Notes: generated by a model not told the origin, from the letters alone. 64,000 bases of DNA from Amycolatopsis jejuensis (GCF_000717335.1 NZ_JNYZ01000014.1:1-64000); one strand, 5' to 3'; counted from the stretch's first letter, positions 48,244 through 57,235 are shown. Numbers and translations are program-made.

Positions 48244-49005
48244 TCAGTGCCCGGCGCCGTCGACGGCGGCCGCCGCGGCACCCACGATGCCCGCGTTGTT
48301 CTGCAGCGACGCGACGAGCACCGGCGTGCGGATCTCCAGCAGCGGTACCCACTTCTCGGCCTTCTTACTCACGCCGCCGCCGACGATGAACAGGTCCGGC
48401 CAGATCAGGTTCTCCAGCACCGAGAGGTACCGGTGCACCCGCTTGGCCCATTGCGAGTACGACAGACCTTCGTTGTCCTTCACCGAAGCGGCGGCGCGCT
48501 TCTCCGCGTCGTGCCCGTCGACCTCCAGATGGCCGAATTCGGTGTTGGGCACGAGCTTGCCGTCGTGGAAGAGCGCGCTGCCGATGCCGGTACCGAAGGT
48601 GAGCAGCGCGGTGACGCCGGTGCGCGCGGCCGGGTCGCCGAACCGGATCTCGGCGAGGCCTGCCGCATCCGCGTCGTTCAGCATCGTGACTTCTTCGACG
48701 CCCTTGCCGAGCCGCTTGGCGAAGAGCGCTTCGGCGTCGGTGCCGATCCACTTGTGGTCGATGTTGGCCGCGGTGTGCGCGGTGCCCTTCTTGACGACCG
48801 CGGGCAGCGTGACGCCCACCGGGCCTTCCCATCCCGCCGTACGGACGATCTCGGCGACCACCTCCGCCACCGCGTCCGGGGTGGACGGCTGCGGCGTTTC
48901 GATCCGGTGGCGGTCGCCGATGAGCTGACCCCGTTCCAAATCGACCAGCGCGCCCTTGATTCCGCTGCCGCCGATGTCGATTCCGAAACCTCGGGTGGCC
49001 GTCAC
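48244..49005 (-). CDS. ppgK: Polyphosphate glucokinase
   Basis: 253 residues. ROK-type phosphate-1 loop GIDIGGSGIKGA at the N-terminus, the PPGK-specific LPAVVKKG and TAANIDHKWIG region, DADAAG and TFGTGIGSA. Phosphorylates glucose with polyphosphate or ATP, linking phosphate storage to glycolysis. GTG 49005 chosen from AAGGGA 8 nt upstream; GTG 49026 is the longer option. Divergent from suhB as in mycobacteria. Confidence 0.92.
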   Translation of the reverse strand: MTATRGFGIDIGGSGIKGALVDLERGQLIGDRHRIETPQPSTPDAVAEVVAEIVRTAGWEGPVGVTLPAVVKKGTAHTAANIDHKWIGTDAEALFAKRLGKGVEEVTMLNDADAAGLAEIRFGDPAARTGVTALLTFGTGIGSALFHDGKLVPNTEFGHLEVDGHDAEKRAAASVKDNEGLSYSQWAKRVHRYLSVLENLIWPDLFIVGGGVSKKAEKWVPLLEIRTPVLVASLQNNAGIVGAAAAAVDGAGH

Positions 49006-49069
49006 TGACGTGGTCCCTTCTCGCACGATTCAGAAGTCTGCTTCGGAGACTTTAACCGGATGTGGTGAC

Positions 49070-49888
49070 ATGGCGGGTGTGGGAGTGAAGCAGAACGAGC
49101 TCAAGGACATCGCCGAGCAAGTCGCGGTCGAGGCCGCGCACCTGGTGCGGTCGGCGTGGGTCCGGATGCAGTCCGGCGGTGCGGTCGCGGTGGACACGAA
49201 GTCGGCGGAGACCGACGTCGTCACCGCGGTGGACCGCGAATCGGAGGAGCTGGTGCGCGCGCGGCTGGCGCGGCTCCGGCCCGGTGAGGCGGTGCTCGGC
49301 GAGGAAGGCGGCGGTACCGCAGGCGGCGGGGTGACCTGGGTGGTCGATCCGATCGACGGGACGGTCAACTTCCTCTACGGCCTGCCGTCCTTCGCCGTTT
49401 CGGTCGCCGCGCAGGTCGACGGGGTCTCGGTGGCGGGAGCGGTCGTGGAACCGGTGAGCGGACGGCGCTGGACCGCGGTCCGCGGCGGCGGTTCGTGGCT
49501 CGACGGGCGGCGGCTGTCGGTGTCGGCACCGGCCCGGCTCGACCTCGCGCTCGTCGGCGTGGGGTTCTCCTACGCGCAGGAGCGCCGGGTCCGGCAGGGA
49601 CGGCTGGCGGCGGACCTGGTGGGCCGGGTCCGCGACATCCGGCGGCGGGGCGCGGCGTCGCTGGACCTGTGCGCGGTGGGCGCGGGCTGGCTCGACGGGT
49701 ACTTCGAGCACGGCCTGCACCGCTGGGACTGGGCCGCAGGCGCGCTGGTGGCCTCGGAGGCGGGCGCGACGGTACTGCTGCCGGGCGAAGCACCGGACCT
49801 GGGGGAGGACGCGACGTACGCGGCGTCTCCGGCCGTCGCAGCGGAACTCAGGGCCACGCTGGCCGGTGCGGGCGCGGCCGAGGTGTGA
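49070..49888 (+). CDS. suhB: Inositol-1-monophosphatase family protein
   Basis: 272 residues. Metal-binding motifs GEEGG, DPIDGTVNF and C-terminal WDWAAGALVASEAGA are complete. Dephosphorylates inositol 1-phosphate, feeding phosphatidylinositol and mycothiol synthesis in actinobacteria. Corresponds to Rv2701c. Its stop abuts that of cei with no base between. Confidence 0.9.
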   Translation: MAGVGVKQNELKDIAEQVAVEAAHLVRSAWVRMQSGGAVAVDTKSAETDVVTAVDRESEELVRARLARLRPGEAVLGEEGGGTAGGGVTWVVDPIDGTVNFLYGLPSFAVSVAAQVDGVSVAGAVVEPVSGRRWTAVRGGGSWLDGRRLSVSAPARLDLALVGVGFSYAQERRVRQGRLAADLVGRVRDIRRRGAASLDLCAVGAGWLDGYFEHGLHRWDWAAGALVASEAGATVLLPGEAPDLGEDATYAASPAVAAELRATLAGAGAAEV

Positions 49889-50572
49889 CTAGCAGGTGAC
49901 AGCGCGCGCCGAGGCCAGGAGCGTCTGGTCGATCACCGGCGCGCCCGTTCCGGCGGACTGCTCGTTGCTGCCGCCGCCCTGGTGCGCCTTGGACCACTCG
50001 GTGAGCTGCTTCAGCACCTGCACGGCCTCCGGGCGCGGCTGGATCGAGGTGAAGAGCGTGCCGGTGGTGAGGTCGACGCTGGCGTCCTTGCGGTTGTCGT
50101 GCACCAGCTCCGCGCACGGCGCGACCAGGCTGACCGTGCGGGCGGCGGCCGCGCCGTTGTCGCCGTAGCGGATCTGGCCGCGGCACCGGGCGTCGCCCTT
50201 GGGGTACGCGGCGTCGTTGCCCGGTTCGCCGATCGCGGTGAAGCCCAGGTCGCGCAGGGCAGTGGTGGCGATGCCGCCCTGCCCGCGCGTGGTGCTCGCG
50301 TTGAGCACCTTCATCGCGACCTTGTCCGGCGGCACCGGGGAGCGGTCGTCGAGGCCGTTGTGCGGCATGCGCGTGTACGTGACTCCGGCCGGTGCGGTGG
50401 GGTCCGGGCTGCAGCGCACAGCCTCGTCGACGTCGCCGCGGCCGACCACGGCGTTCACCCACACGAACACGGCGCCGAGCGCGAGGATGCCGATCACGAT
50501 GAGCGCGGGCAGCGGACGGTGCTTGCGATACGGCCGCGCACCACGGTTCCCCGGCCCGTTCCCCGACGCCAC
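49889..50572 (-). CDS. cei: Cell envelope integrity protein Cei (LytR_C domain)
   Basis: 227 residues: basic N-terminus, single membrane anchor (ALIVIGILALGAVFVWVN, about 23-40), extracytoplasmic LytR_C domain with KVLNASTTRGQGGIATTALRD, and a Cys-containing C-terminus. Matches Rv2700 in size, domain and synteny; loss of Cei in M. tuberculosis weakens the envelope. GTG start with GAGGGGAAGGGA upstream. Confidence 0.85.
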   Translation of the reverse strand: MASGNGPGNRGARPYRKHRPLPALIVIGILALGAVFVWVNAVVGRGDVDEAVRCSPDPTAPAGVTYTRMPHNGLDDRSPVPPDKVAMKVLNASTTRGQGGIATTALRDLGFTAIGEPGNDAAYPKGDARCRGQIRYGDNGAAAARTVSLVAPCAELVHDNRKDASVDLTTGTLFTSIQPRPEAVQVLKQLTEWSKAHQGGGSNEQSAGTGAPVIDQTLLASARAVTC

Positions 50573-51076
50573 CCTGCCCCGTCCCTTCCCCTCGCGGAAC
50601 CCGTCCGCACCCCGGCTGCGTGTTCGCCGGTGTACTCACCGGCATCGTCGTAGCCGGTGAGCCTAGGCGTTACCACCGGAACCCGGTGGCGCGGGTCACC
50701 TTCACCCGTATTGCGTACGCGCCCTCCGTGTCGATCGCACCACGGAGGGCTCCGCGGGAGCAAGCGGACACGGCGTGCGGGTGACGTTCGCGACCTCCGG
50801 GCAACCCGGACGGAGGATGGGCGTCTCACCTGCGCGTTCCCCCTCTCGGGTGACACTGGCGGGGCATTGCCCGACTCGGTGTGGCACGCGCGCGCCGGTG
50901 AGCTACCCTTCCCGGGCTCCGGCCGCCGGACCAGGGCCGACCGGGCTGAGACCTGGGTCACTGGCACGCCGGGCACAAACAGGGGCGCTGGAACGTTGAC
51001 CAGCGGCACGACCGATCCCGGGCGCCTCCGGGACCGGTGCACCACGACACGCTGAATCGCAGGGGTGAGGGACACC
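50573..51076. other. 504-bp divergent region, cei / DUF4193
   Basis: No gene seen. Contains a perfect 10-bp-stem hairpin (50721-50750), TACCCT at 50904-50909 and TTGACC at 50996-51001 as loose promoter candidates, and the DUF4193 ribosome binding site. Long for two small genes; could hold a small RNA. Confidence 0.45.
50721..50750. other. Perfect hairpin in the cei/DUF4193 divergent region
   Basis: Arms GCCCTCCGTG and CACGGAGGGC with a 10-nt loop. Position between two divergent genes is unusual for a terminator. Confidence 0.5.
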
Positions 51077-51385
51077 ATGGCTACCGACTACGACGCTCCG
51101 CGCCGCAGCGAAGCCGACGAGCTGGCCGAAGACTCGTTGGAGGAGCTGAAGGCCCGGCGCAACGAGAACCAGTCCGGCGTCGTCGACGTCGACGAAGACG
51201 CGACCGCGGAGAACTTCGAGCTGCCCGGCGCGGACCTCTCGGGGCTCTCCGGGGAAGACATGACCGTGAAGGTCGTGCCGAAGCAGGCGGACGAGTTCAC
51301 CTGCTCGGTCTGCTTCCTGGTGCACCACCGCAGCAGGCTCGCGGAGGACAACGGCGGACGCCTGATCTGCCGCGACTGCGCCTGA
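51077..51385 (+). CDS. DUF4193 family protein
   Basis: 102 residues: acidic helical N-terminus, then [14 protein letters not shown] and CRDCA, four cysteines likely to bind zinc. Equivalent to Rv2699c, universally conserved in actinobacteria, function unknown. GGTGAGGG before the ATG. Confidence 0.88.
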   Translation: MATDYDAPRRSEADELAEDSLEELKARRNENQSGVVDVDEDATAENFELPGADLSGLSGEDMTVKVVPKQADEFTCSVCFLVHHRSRLAEDNGGRLICRDCA

Positions 51386-51450
51386 GCCGGGGATTTTCGC
51401 GGGGACACACGGGGAAATCGCGGACGCGGCAGCCGCCGCGAGCCGGGTAC

Positions 51451-51482
51451 AAGGGGGTCGGCCTTCCGGGGCCGGCCCCCTT
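51451..51482. terminator. Bidirectional terminator DUF4193 / DUF3093
   Basis: AAGGGGGTCGGCC pairs with GGCCGGCCCCCTT (one G-T pair) around a short loop, between convergent genes. Confidence 0.65.
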
Positions 51483-51500
51483 CCCTGTCTCCCGGCCGGG

Positions 51501-51983
51501 TCAGGCGCCGCGGAGCAGGTCCGCGATGCGACCCGGTTTGCGGGTGCTGAAGAGCCAGTACGGGGTCGGGTCGGCCGGGTCGGTGAGGCGGACCCGGACC
51601 GCCAGGCCCACCCAGCCGCGGTGCAGCACGAACGCGGCCGGGTCGCCGTCGCGGCCGAGGGCGTGCCGTTTGGCGTCCTTCTCGACGATCTCGACCTCGC
51701 CGACGTACCGCAGCGGCAGGTGCGCGTCGCCCACCCAGAGTTCCGGCTCGTCGCCGCCGGTGACCCGGATGCGGGCACGGCCGAGCGACAGCAGCAGCGC
51801 GGCCATCACCGGCACCGCCACGGCCAGCGGGATCCACATCGGGATCGACGGGTAGCCGAGGTGCAGCTCGACGCCGAGCAGGATCGCCCCGAGCATCGGC
51901 AGGGGCCAGCCCCACCACGGCAGGTAGAGCCGTTCGGAGTGTGCGACGGTGCCCGTCGCGGCGGTGTTCACGCGGTCAGCCAC
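51501..51983 (-). CDS. DUF3093 family membrane protein
   Basis: 160 residues, two spans (about 28-45 and 51-70) and a cytoplasmic PH-like beta domain with [20 protein letters not shown]. Equivalent to Rv2698. GTG 51983 has TACCCT 6 nt upstream, so leaderless. Starts back to back with dut, 24 bp apart. Function unknown. Confidence 0.86.
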   Translation of the reverse strand: MADRVNTAATGTVAHSERLYLPWWGWPLPMLGAILLGVELHLGYPSIPMWIPLAVAVPVMAALLLSLGRARIRVTGGDEPELWVGDAHLPLRYVGEVEIVEKDAKRHALGRDGDPAAFVLHRGWVGLAVRVRLTDPADPTPYWLFSTRKPGRIADLLRGA

Positions 51984-51989
51984 GGGACA

Positions 51990-51999
51990 AGGGTAGTCT
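51990..51999. promoter_or_regulatory. Overlapping divergent -10 boxes, DUF3093 / dut
   Basis: AGGGTAGTCT contains TAGTCT on the plus strand (8 nt before the dut GTG) and TACCCT on the minus strand (6 nt before the DUF3093 GTG); they share the central TA. Both messages would be leaderless and mutually exclusive on one DNA molecule. Confidence 0.55.
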
Positions 52000-52007
52000 C
52001 GCCGCCC

Positions 52008-52511
52008 GTGTCCAGCGTTCAGGTCCTCCTCCAGCGGCTCGACCCCGATGTCCCGCCGCCCGTCTACGCCCGGCCCGGTGATGCCGGGGCCGACCTCGTC
52101 ACCACCTCGGATATCGTGCTCGGACCCGGCGAGCGCGGGGTCGTCGGCACCGGGGTCGCGATCGCGCTGCCGCCCGGGTACGCCGGGTTCGTGCACCCGC
52201 GGTCCGGGCTCGCGGCCCGGGTCGGGCTGTCGGTGGTGAACACCCCCGGCACGATCGACGCGGGCTACCGCGGCGAGATCAGGGTGTGCCTGATCAACCA
52301 CGACCCGCGGGAGAAGATCGTGCTGTCCCGCGGCGACCGGATCGCGCAGCTCGTGGTGCAGCGGGTGGAGCACGCGGAGTTCGTCGAGGTCACCACGCTC
52401 GACGAGACCGAACGCGGCGCGGGCGGCTACGGCTCGACGGGCGGGCACGCCACACTGGTACCCGGCGCCGGAGACACCGGCGCGGGCACTGGGGAAGGAA
52501 CGGAGAAGTAG
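52008..52511 (+). CDS. dut: dUTP diphosphatase
   Basis: 167 residues, homotrimeric dUTPase with all five motifs: [33 protein letters not shown] and the C-terminal [11 protein letters not shown]-loop-like arm. Converts dUTP to dUMP, keeping uracil out of DNA. Matches Rv2697c. GTG start leaderless. Stop overlaps the next GTG by one base (TAGTG). Confidence 0.95.
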   Translation: MSSVQVLLQRLDPDVPPPVYARPGDAGADLVTTSDIVLGPGERGVVGTGVAIALPPGYAGFVHPRSGLAARVGLSVVNTPGTIDAGYRGEIRVCLINHDPREKIVLSRGDRIAQLVVQRVEHAEFVEVTTLDETERGAGGYGSTGGHATLVPGAGDTGAGTGEGTEK

Positions 52512-53179
52512 TGGGGATTTTCGGACGCAAGCGCCGGTCCGGCGACGACGAGACCGGGGGCGTGACCTCCCAGAACTCCCAGTCCTCCGAGCACGACGGT
52601 GCTGCCGAAGAGGGCGTGGAGCCCGCCGACCAGCTGTCGGAGATGTCGGACGGCCCGTTCGACGCCACGGTCGCGGAGGAAGACGGCATCCCCCGCATCG
52701 ACCTGGGCTCGGTGCGCGTGCCGGTGCCCGACGGGTCGCAGGTACAGGTGGAGATGGACCCCGAAGAGGGCGGCGTGCGCGCAGTGCACGTGGTGACCGA
52801 AGTGGGACAGATCACGGTCAGCGCCTACGCGGCCCCGAAATCGGGCGGCCTGTGGCGCGAAGTGAGCACCGAACTGGGCGACCAGCTCCGCGCAGACGGC
52901 GCAAAGGTGAACATCGGCAGAGGCGAATGGGGCATGGAACTGTCGGCAATCGTCGGCGACGTGGCCCTGCGCTTCGTCGGCGTGGACGGCCCCCGCTGGA
53001 TGCTCCGCGGCGTCATCGCGGGCCCGCAGTCGACCGCCGCGCAGGCTCCTGAGGTACTGCGCGCAATCGTCCGCCGCACGATCGTCGACCGCGGTGCTTC
53101 GCCGATGCCCGTCCGCACCCCGCTACCGATCACCCTCCCGGACGCGGTCGCCCAGCACATCGCAGAACAACAGGGCTGA
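52511..53179 (+). CDS. DUF3710 family protein
   Basis: 222 residues: basic start MGIFGRKRRS, an acidic disordered stretch to about 60, then the DUF3710 domain (RIDLGSVRVPVPDG, LRFVGVDGPRWMLRGVIAG). Equivalent to Rv2696c. Translation is coupled to dut. Function unknown; always near dut in actinobacteria. Confidence 0.88.
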   Translation: MGIFGRKRRSGDDETGGVTSQNSQSSEHDGAAEEGVEPADQLSEMSDGPFDATVAEEDGIPRIDLGSVRVPVPDGSQVQVEMDPEEGGVRAVHVVTEVGQITVSAYAAPKSGGLWREVSTELGDQLRADGAKVNIGRGEWGMELSAIVGDVALRFVGVDGPRWMLRGVIAGPQSTAAQAPEVLRAIVRRTIVDRGASPMPVRTPLPITLPDAVAQHIAEQQG

Positions 53180-53199
53180 CCCCGCCACGCAACAAGGCT

Positions 53200-53408
53200 G
53201 TGAAGGGAACCATCACGGAATCAGATTCCGTGATGGTTCCCTTCACGGAACTTGGTCCGGCAGCCCAAGGTGACGGTTGCTGCCTTGCGGCAGGTCCCGG
53301 GCGTCAACGCTGACCGCGGAGCCAGAGCCAGCCGACCATGGCCAGCAACGCGGCCACACCTCAGCCCACCCGAGGCGGTACCCCGCGGATAAAACCCAAG
53401 GTTCCCTT
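53200..53408. repeat. Dispersed palindrome, copy D, within a ~210-bp module
   Basis: Perfect 21-bp arms (53200-53220, 53226-53246), 5-nt loop. The following 160 bp (from CTTGGTCCGGCAGCCCAAGG to AAAACCCAAGGTTCCCTTCA) are homologous to sequence after copy E; the module ends with a half copy of the palindrome arm. Between convergent DUF3710 and hydrolase genes. Confidence 0.88.
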
Positions 53409-53425
53409 CACCGCCTTCACCGCCT

Positions 53426-54139
53426 TCACCGACCGAGGGCACGAAGAAACGCCAGCACGGCCGCCCGCCCGAGCGCTTCCCGGTCAGCCCCCACCGCAGC
53501 CAGCGAAGTTTCGACATATCGCCCCCTCGGCAACGCCTCCGCCCAAGCCCGCGCCGCCCCGGCCGGATGTACCGGATCGTCCCCGCACCCGGCGACCCCG
53601 GCCGGAACGTCCAGGCTTCGGAGAGCAGCCAGCGACGGCGCAGGCCTCGCGGCTGCCTCCCGCAACCCGGCCGCCAACCCGTCCCCGTGCCGCCCCCAGG
53701 CCCGTCTCAACTCGGCGGCAATCCACGGAGGGCTCCCCGCCTCGGCCCACCGGACCGCGGCCTCCACCCCCTCCGCAGCCACCAGATCCGCCGTGAGCGT
53801 CGCTGCAACCGCCGCGGGTGCTTTCCCCGGTTCGCCGTACCAAGCCGGGAGCGCCACCAGCAGCCCCTCGCATCGCCCCGGATTCGCCACCGCCCACTCC
53901 GCCGCCAGGTGGGCCCCGTACGAAATGCCCCCGACCAGCAGCGTCCCGTGCCGCCGGGCCAGCCGGTCCAGCTCCTCCAGGAACCCCTCCGCAACGTCGC
54001 CCCCGCCGGTGGGCGCAGGGGTGACCAGCGGCACCCCGAGTGCCGCCATCGGCCCTCCGAACACTGCCCGGACGAACACCTCGTCGGAGCCAGTTCCGGG
54101 CAGCAGCACTGCCGCCGGGTACCGGATTGCGGACGTCAC
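53426..54139 (-). CDS. Alpha/beta-hydrolase-fold protein
   Basis: 237 residues from GTG 54139. Nucleophile elbow GGISYGAH (Ser) and a late GCGDDPVHP region carrying candidate Asp and His; LLPGTGSDEVFV opens the domain. Equivalent in position to Rv2695. Substrate unknown. The frame extends to 54253 but there it overlaps the divergent OB-fold gene start. Confidence 0.75.
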   Translation of the reverse strand: MTSAIRYPAAVLLPGTGSDEVFVRAVFGGPMAALGVPLVTPAPTGGGDVAEGFLEELDRLARRHGTLLVGGISYGAHLAAEWAVANPGRCEGLLVALPAWYGEPGKAPAAVAATLTADLVAAEGVEAAVRWAEAGSPPWIAAELRRAWGRHGDGLAAGLREAAARPAPSLAALRSLDVPAGVAGCGDDPVHPAGAARAWAEALPRGRYVETSLAAVGADREALGRAAVLAFLRALGR

Positions 54140-54242
54140 GTTGCGATCTTGCCCCAAACCCGTTTCCCTGGCTGAGACCGAAGCTACGCTGGATACGCAC
54201 GGGCCGAACGAAGTCGGGGGCCCCGGAGCACAGGAGCACACC

Positions 54243-54623
54243 ATGTCCGCCAAGGACGGCGGCTACTTCAGCCGGTTGGTTCGCAAGCTGACCAGCGACG
54301 TCGAGGACCTCGACGCCGACGAGATGTCCGAGAGGTCCGGGGCCGAGGGCGCGCAGCGCGCCTGCGACTGCCGGTCCGGCGAAGAGGTGACCGTGCTCGG
54401 CAGGCTGCGCAGTGTCGAGCTGTCGCCGACCGACGGCCCGGCCTCCCTGCAGGCGGAGCTGTTCGACGGTACCCAGGGCGTGACGCTAATCTGGCTGGGC
54501 AGGCGCCGGATCCCCGGCATCGAGCCAGGCCGCACCGTCAAGGTCCGCGGCCGGATGGCCGAAAAGGACGGGCAGAAGGTGCTTTACAACCCGTATTACG
54601 AACTCCAGAGCCCGGTAGGATGA
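54243..54623 (+). CDS. OB-fold nucleic acid-binding domain protein
   Basis: 126 residues. Helical N-terminus (YFSRLVRKLTSDVEDLDADE) then a compact OB fold of the RecG-wedge/RecJ type (EVTVLGRLRSVELSP, VTLIWLGRRRIPGIEPGRTVKVRGR, NPYYEL). Equivalent to Rv2694c. AGGAG before the ATG. Nine bp ahead of DUF3159, so co-transcribed. Confidence 0.87.
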   Translation: MSAKDGGYFSRLVRKLTSDVEDLDADEMSERSGAEGAQRACDCRSGEEVTVLGRLRSVELSPTDGPASLQAELFDGTQGVTLIWLGRRRIPGIEPGRTVKVRGRMAEKDGQKVLYNPYYELQSPVG

Positions 54624-54632
54624 TCAACGCTC

Positions 54633-55376
54633 GTGACTGAACCCGCTCCCCGCGACGCGAAAGACGGACCCGGCAGCGGGGACGACGACCAGCGCCAGCC
54701 CACGATGATGGAGCAGATGGGCGGGGTATCCGGCCTGTTCTACTCCTCGGTGCCGGTGATCGTGTTCGTGCTGCTCAACGCGTTCTTCGGGCTCACCGCC
54801 GCGATCTGGGGGTCGCTCGGCAGCGCCGTGGCCATCACCGTCCTGCGCGTGGTGCGCAAAGACCCGCTGCAACCGGCCATTTCGGGCTTTTTCGGCGTGG
54901 CGATCGCGGCGTTCATCGCTTTCCGCACCGGATCGGCGAAGGGGTTCTTCCTCTTCGGCATCTGGGCGAGCCTCGTGTACTGCGGCGTGTTCGTCGCGTC
55001 GGTGCTGGTCCGCTGGCCGCTGGCGGGGGTGGTGTGGAACGCGCTCAACGGCAAGGGCACGGCCTGGCGAGCGGACAAGCCGTCGCGCTACGGCTACGAC
55101 ATCGCCACGCTCGCCATGGCGGTCATCTTCGCCGCCCGCTTCGTGGTGCAGCGCTGGCTCTACGACGGCGACTACACCGGCTGGCTGGCGTTCGCGAAGA
55201 TCGCGATGGGCTACCCGCTGTACGCGATCGGCCTGCTCGTGGTGGTGTGGGCGGTCCGCCGCTCGGACAAGCGCCTCAAGGCACTGGCCGAGTCCGCCCC
55301 GGAGCCGGAGACCGACGCCCAGGCAGAAGCCCGCCTGCGGCAGAAGTACGCGCAGGCGCCGACCACCGAAACCTGA
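54633..55376 (+). CDS. DUF3159 family membrane protein
   Basis: 247 residues; hydrophilic N-tail, then six to seven spans. SGLFYSSVPVIVFVLLNAFFGL and NALNGKGTAWRADKP are family hallmarks. Equivalent to Rv2693c. Role unknown, plausibly linked to the TrkA genes next door. GTG start. Confidence 0.88.
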   Translation: MTEPAPRDAKDGPGSGDDDQRQPTMMEQMGGVSGLFYSSVPVIVFVLLNAFFGLTAAIWGSLGSAVAITVLRVVRKDPLQPAISGFFGVAIAAFIAFRTGSAKGFFLFGIWASLVYCGVFVASVLVRWPLAGVVWNALNGKGTAWRADKPSRYGYDIATLAMAVIFAARFVVQRWLYDGDYTGWLAFAKIAMGYPLYAIGLLVVVWAVRRSDKRLKALAESAPEPETDAQAEARLRQKYAQAPTTET

Positions 55377-55379
55377 AAG

Positions 55380-55759
55380 CCGTGAAGGGAACCATCACGG
55401 AATCAGATTCCGTGATGGTTCCCTTCACGGACCTTGGTCCGGCAGCCCAAGGTGACGGTTGCTGCCTTGGGGCAGGTCCCAGGGTGTTGGGCAGCTGCCG
55501 AGAGGGTCACGCTGGGCGTTGACGCAGGTTCGCGCTGGCCAGCAGGTTTCCGTGAACCTGCAGTAATTCTCGTGGCTCGTCTGGCTCGTCATCCACTATC
55601 ACCGGCCCGTGGCCCCGCGCGAGGGAACGGGGACTGACCAGCGCCAACGCTGACCGAGGAGCCATGGCTAGCCGACCATGGCCAGCAACGCCGCCAGACC
55701 CCAGCCCGCCCAAGGCGGTACCCCACGGTCAAAACCCGAGGTTCCCTTCACGGACCTTC
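55380..55759. repeat. Dispersed palindrome, copy E, within a ~380-bp module
   Basis: Perfect 23-bp arms (55380-55402, 55408-55430) with the same TCAGA loop as copy D. Flanks match copy D on both sides of an extra ~165 bp (about 55490-55645) absent from D; the end again carries a half arm GGTTCCCTTCACGG. Fills the whole 383-bp gap between convergent DUF3159 and ceoC. Confidence 0.88.
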
Positions 55760-56416
55760 TCAGTAACCCAGGGCAGTGCGGATTTCCGGTTCCACGTCCG
55801 AGGTAGCCACGAACAGCAGCTCGTCGCCCGGCTCCAGTGGGTCCTCCGGCTGCGGCACGATCACCCGGTCGCCGCGCAGGATGGTCACCAGCGCCGCGTC
55901 GCGCGGCAGGGCCAGCTCGCTCACCGGCTTGCCCGCGAGCGGCGTCTCCTCCGGCAGCGTGAGCTCCACGAGGTTCGCCTGGCCCTGCCGGAACGTCATC
56001 AGCCGGACCAGGTCGCCGACGCTCACCGCCTCCTCGACCATCGCGGCGAGCATCCGCGGGGTCGACACGGCCACGTCGACGCCCCACGCGTCGGTGAACA
56101 GCCATTCGTTGGCCGGGTTGTTCACCCGCGCCACCACGCGGCGGACGGCGAACTCCGTCTTCGCGAGCAGCGACACCACCAGGTTGGCCTTGTCGTCGCC
56201 GGTCGCCGCGATGACCACGTCGCAGCGCTCGATGCCGGACTCCTCGAGGATCGACACCTCGCACGCGTCGCCGAGCACCCAGTCCGCCTGCGGGACGGCC
56301 TCCGGCTCGAACTGGTCGGACTCGCGCTCGATCAGCATCACCTGGTGCCGCGCGTCGATGAGCTCGGTGGCGATGGACTGCCCGACGGCGCCCGCGCCCG
56401 CGATCGCGACCCGCAT
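55760..56416 (-). CDS. ceoC: TrkA-type RCK potassium regulatory protein
   Basis: 218 residues: RCK_N with NAD-binding GAGAVGQSIATELI and acidic IERE, followed by RCK_C (about 138-218, VELTLPEETPLAGKPVSEL). Controls a Trk/Ktr potassium channel by ligand binding; no channel subunit is encoded in this window. Corresponds to Rv2692. ATG overlaps the ceoB stop by one base. Confidence 0.9.
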   Translation of the reverse strand: MRVAIAGAGAVGQSIATELIDARHQVMLIERESDQFEPEAVPQADWVLGDACEVSILEESGIERCDVVIAATGDDKANLVVSLLAKTEFAVRRVVARVNNPANEWLFTDAWGVDVAVSTPRMLAAMVEEAVSVGDLVRLMTFRQGQANLVELTLPEETPLAGKPVSELALPRDAALVTILRGDRVIVPQPEDPLEPGDELLFVATSDVEPEIRTALGY

Positions 56417-57081
56417 CAGTTCTCCTCCTCCGGGGCGCGAGCGGCCACGCTCGTCACGTCTCCGACGGTGCCCGACACCGCCGCGACCCACACGTCGTCG
56501 TCGGCCTGCACCACGGTCTTCGTGTCCGGCAGCACGGCCGTGCCGAACCGCATCATGAACGCGACCCGCGCGCCGGTCGCCTCCTGCAGCTCGCGCACGC
56601 TGCGGCCGATCCAGTCCTCGTGCAGCGGCAGCTGGAGCAGCGCGACGTTGCCGGACGGGTCGCGCCACGCGGAGGCGACGCCGTCGGGCAGCAGGGTGCG
56701 CAGGAACCGGTCGGTGGTCCACGGGACCGTCGCGACGGTCGGGATGCCGAGCCGCTCGTACACCGCGGCCCGCTTGTGGTCGTAGATCCGCGCGACCACG
56801 TGCTCGATGCCGAAGTTCTCGCGCGCGACCCGCGCGGAGATGATGTTGGAGTTGTCGCCGCTCGACACGGCCGCGAAGGCGCCCGCGCGCTCGATCCCGG
56901 CCTCGATGAGCACCCGGCGGTCGAAGCCGACGCCGACGACCTGCTGTCCGTGGAAGTCGCTGCCGAGCCTGCGGAACGCCTGCTGGCTCTTGTCGATGAC
57001 GGCCACTTCGTGGCCGAGCCGCTCCAGCGCCGCGGCCAGGGATGCGCCGACCCGGCCGCATCCCATGATCACCACGTGCAC
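56416..57081 (-). CDS. ceoB: TrkA-type RCK potassium regulatory protein
   Basis: 221 residues, same architecture: GCGRVGASLAAALERLGHEV nucleotide-binding motif and a C-terminal RCK_C domain. GTG 57081 has GAGGAGG at ideal spacing. Corresponds to Rv2691. The pair probably forms a heteromeric gating ring. Confidence 0.9.
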   Translation of the reverse strand: MHVVIMGCGRVGASLAAALERLGHEVAVIDKSQQAFRRLGSDFHGQQVVGVGFDRRVLIEAGIERAGAFAAVSSGDNSNIISARVARENFGIEHVVARIYDHKRAAVYERLGIPTVATVPWTTDRFLRTLLPDGVASAWRDPSGNVALLQLPLHEDWIGRSVRELQEATGARVAFMMRFGTAVLPDTKTVVQADDDVWVAAVSGTVGDVTSVAARAPEEEN

Positions 57082-57222
57082 GCTTAGCCTCCTCGCAAGG
57101 GGGTGCCGATGACCCGTCCGTAGGTACCCGTGGGCACCCGCGCCGAACCTACCCTGCCGCCTCCCGGTGAGCTCCACCGTCCTCCCTGCCACGGCCCCCG
57201 GCGCAGCGGTGCCGCTCCGCTG

Positions 57223-57228
57223 TAGATT
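57223..57228 (+). promoter_or_regulatory. Candidate -10 box, leaderless APC transporter gene
   Basis: TAGATT 7 nt before GTG 57236; decides this start against upstream in-frame codons. Confidence 0.45.
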
Positions 57229-57235
57229 CGTGCAG

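Noticed and set aside
50940..50960. TPP riboswitch-like CTGAGA near the DUF4193 leader
   Set aside because: Only the short GCTGAGACCTGGG piece matches; the second conserved arm with its TAATGCCAGC-type core is missing and the gene is unrelated to thiamine.
53221..53517. Minus-strand 98-codon ORF over palindrome copy D
   Set aside because: Composed of the dispersed repeat module and the 3' end of the hydrolase in another frame; the same peptide pieces appear at copy E for the same reason.
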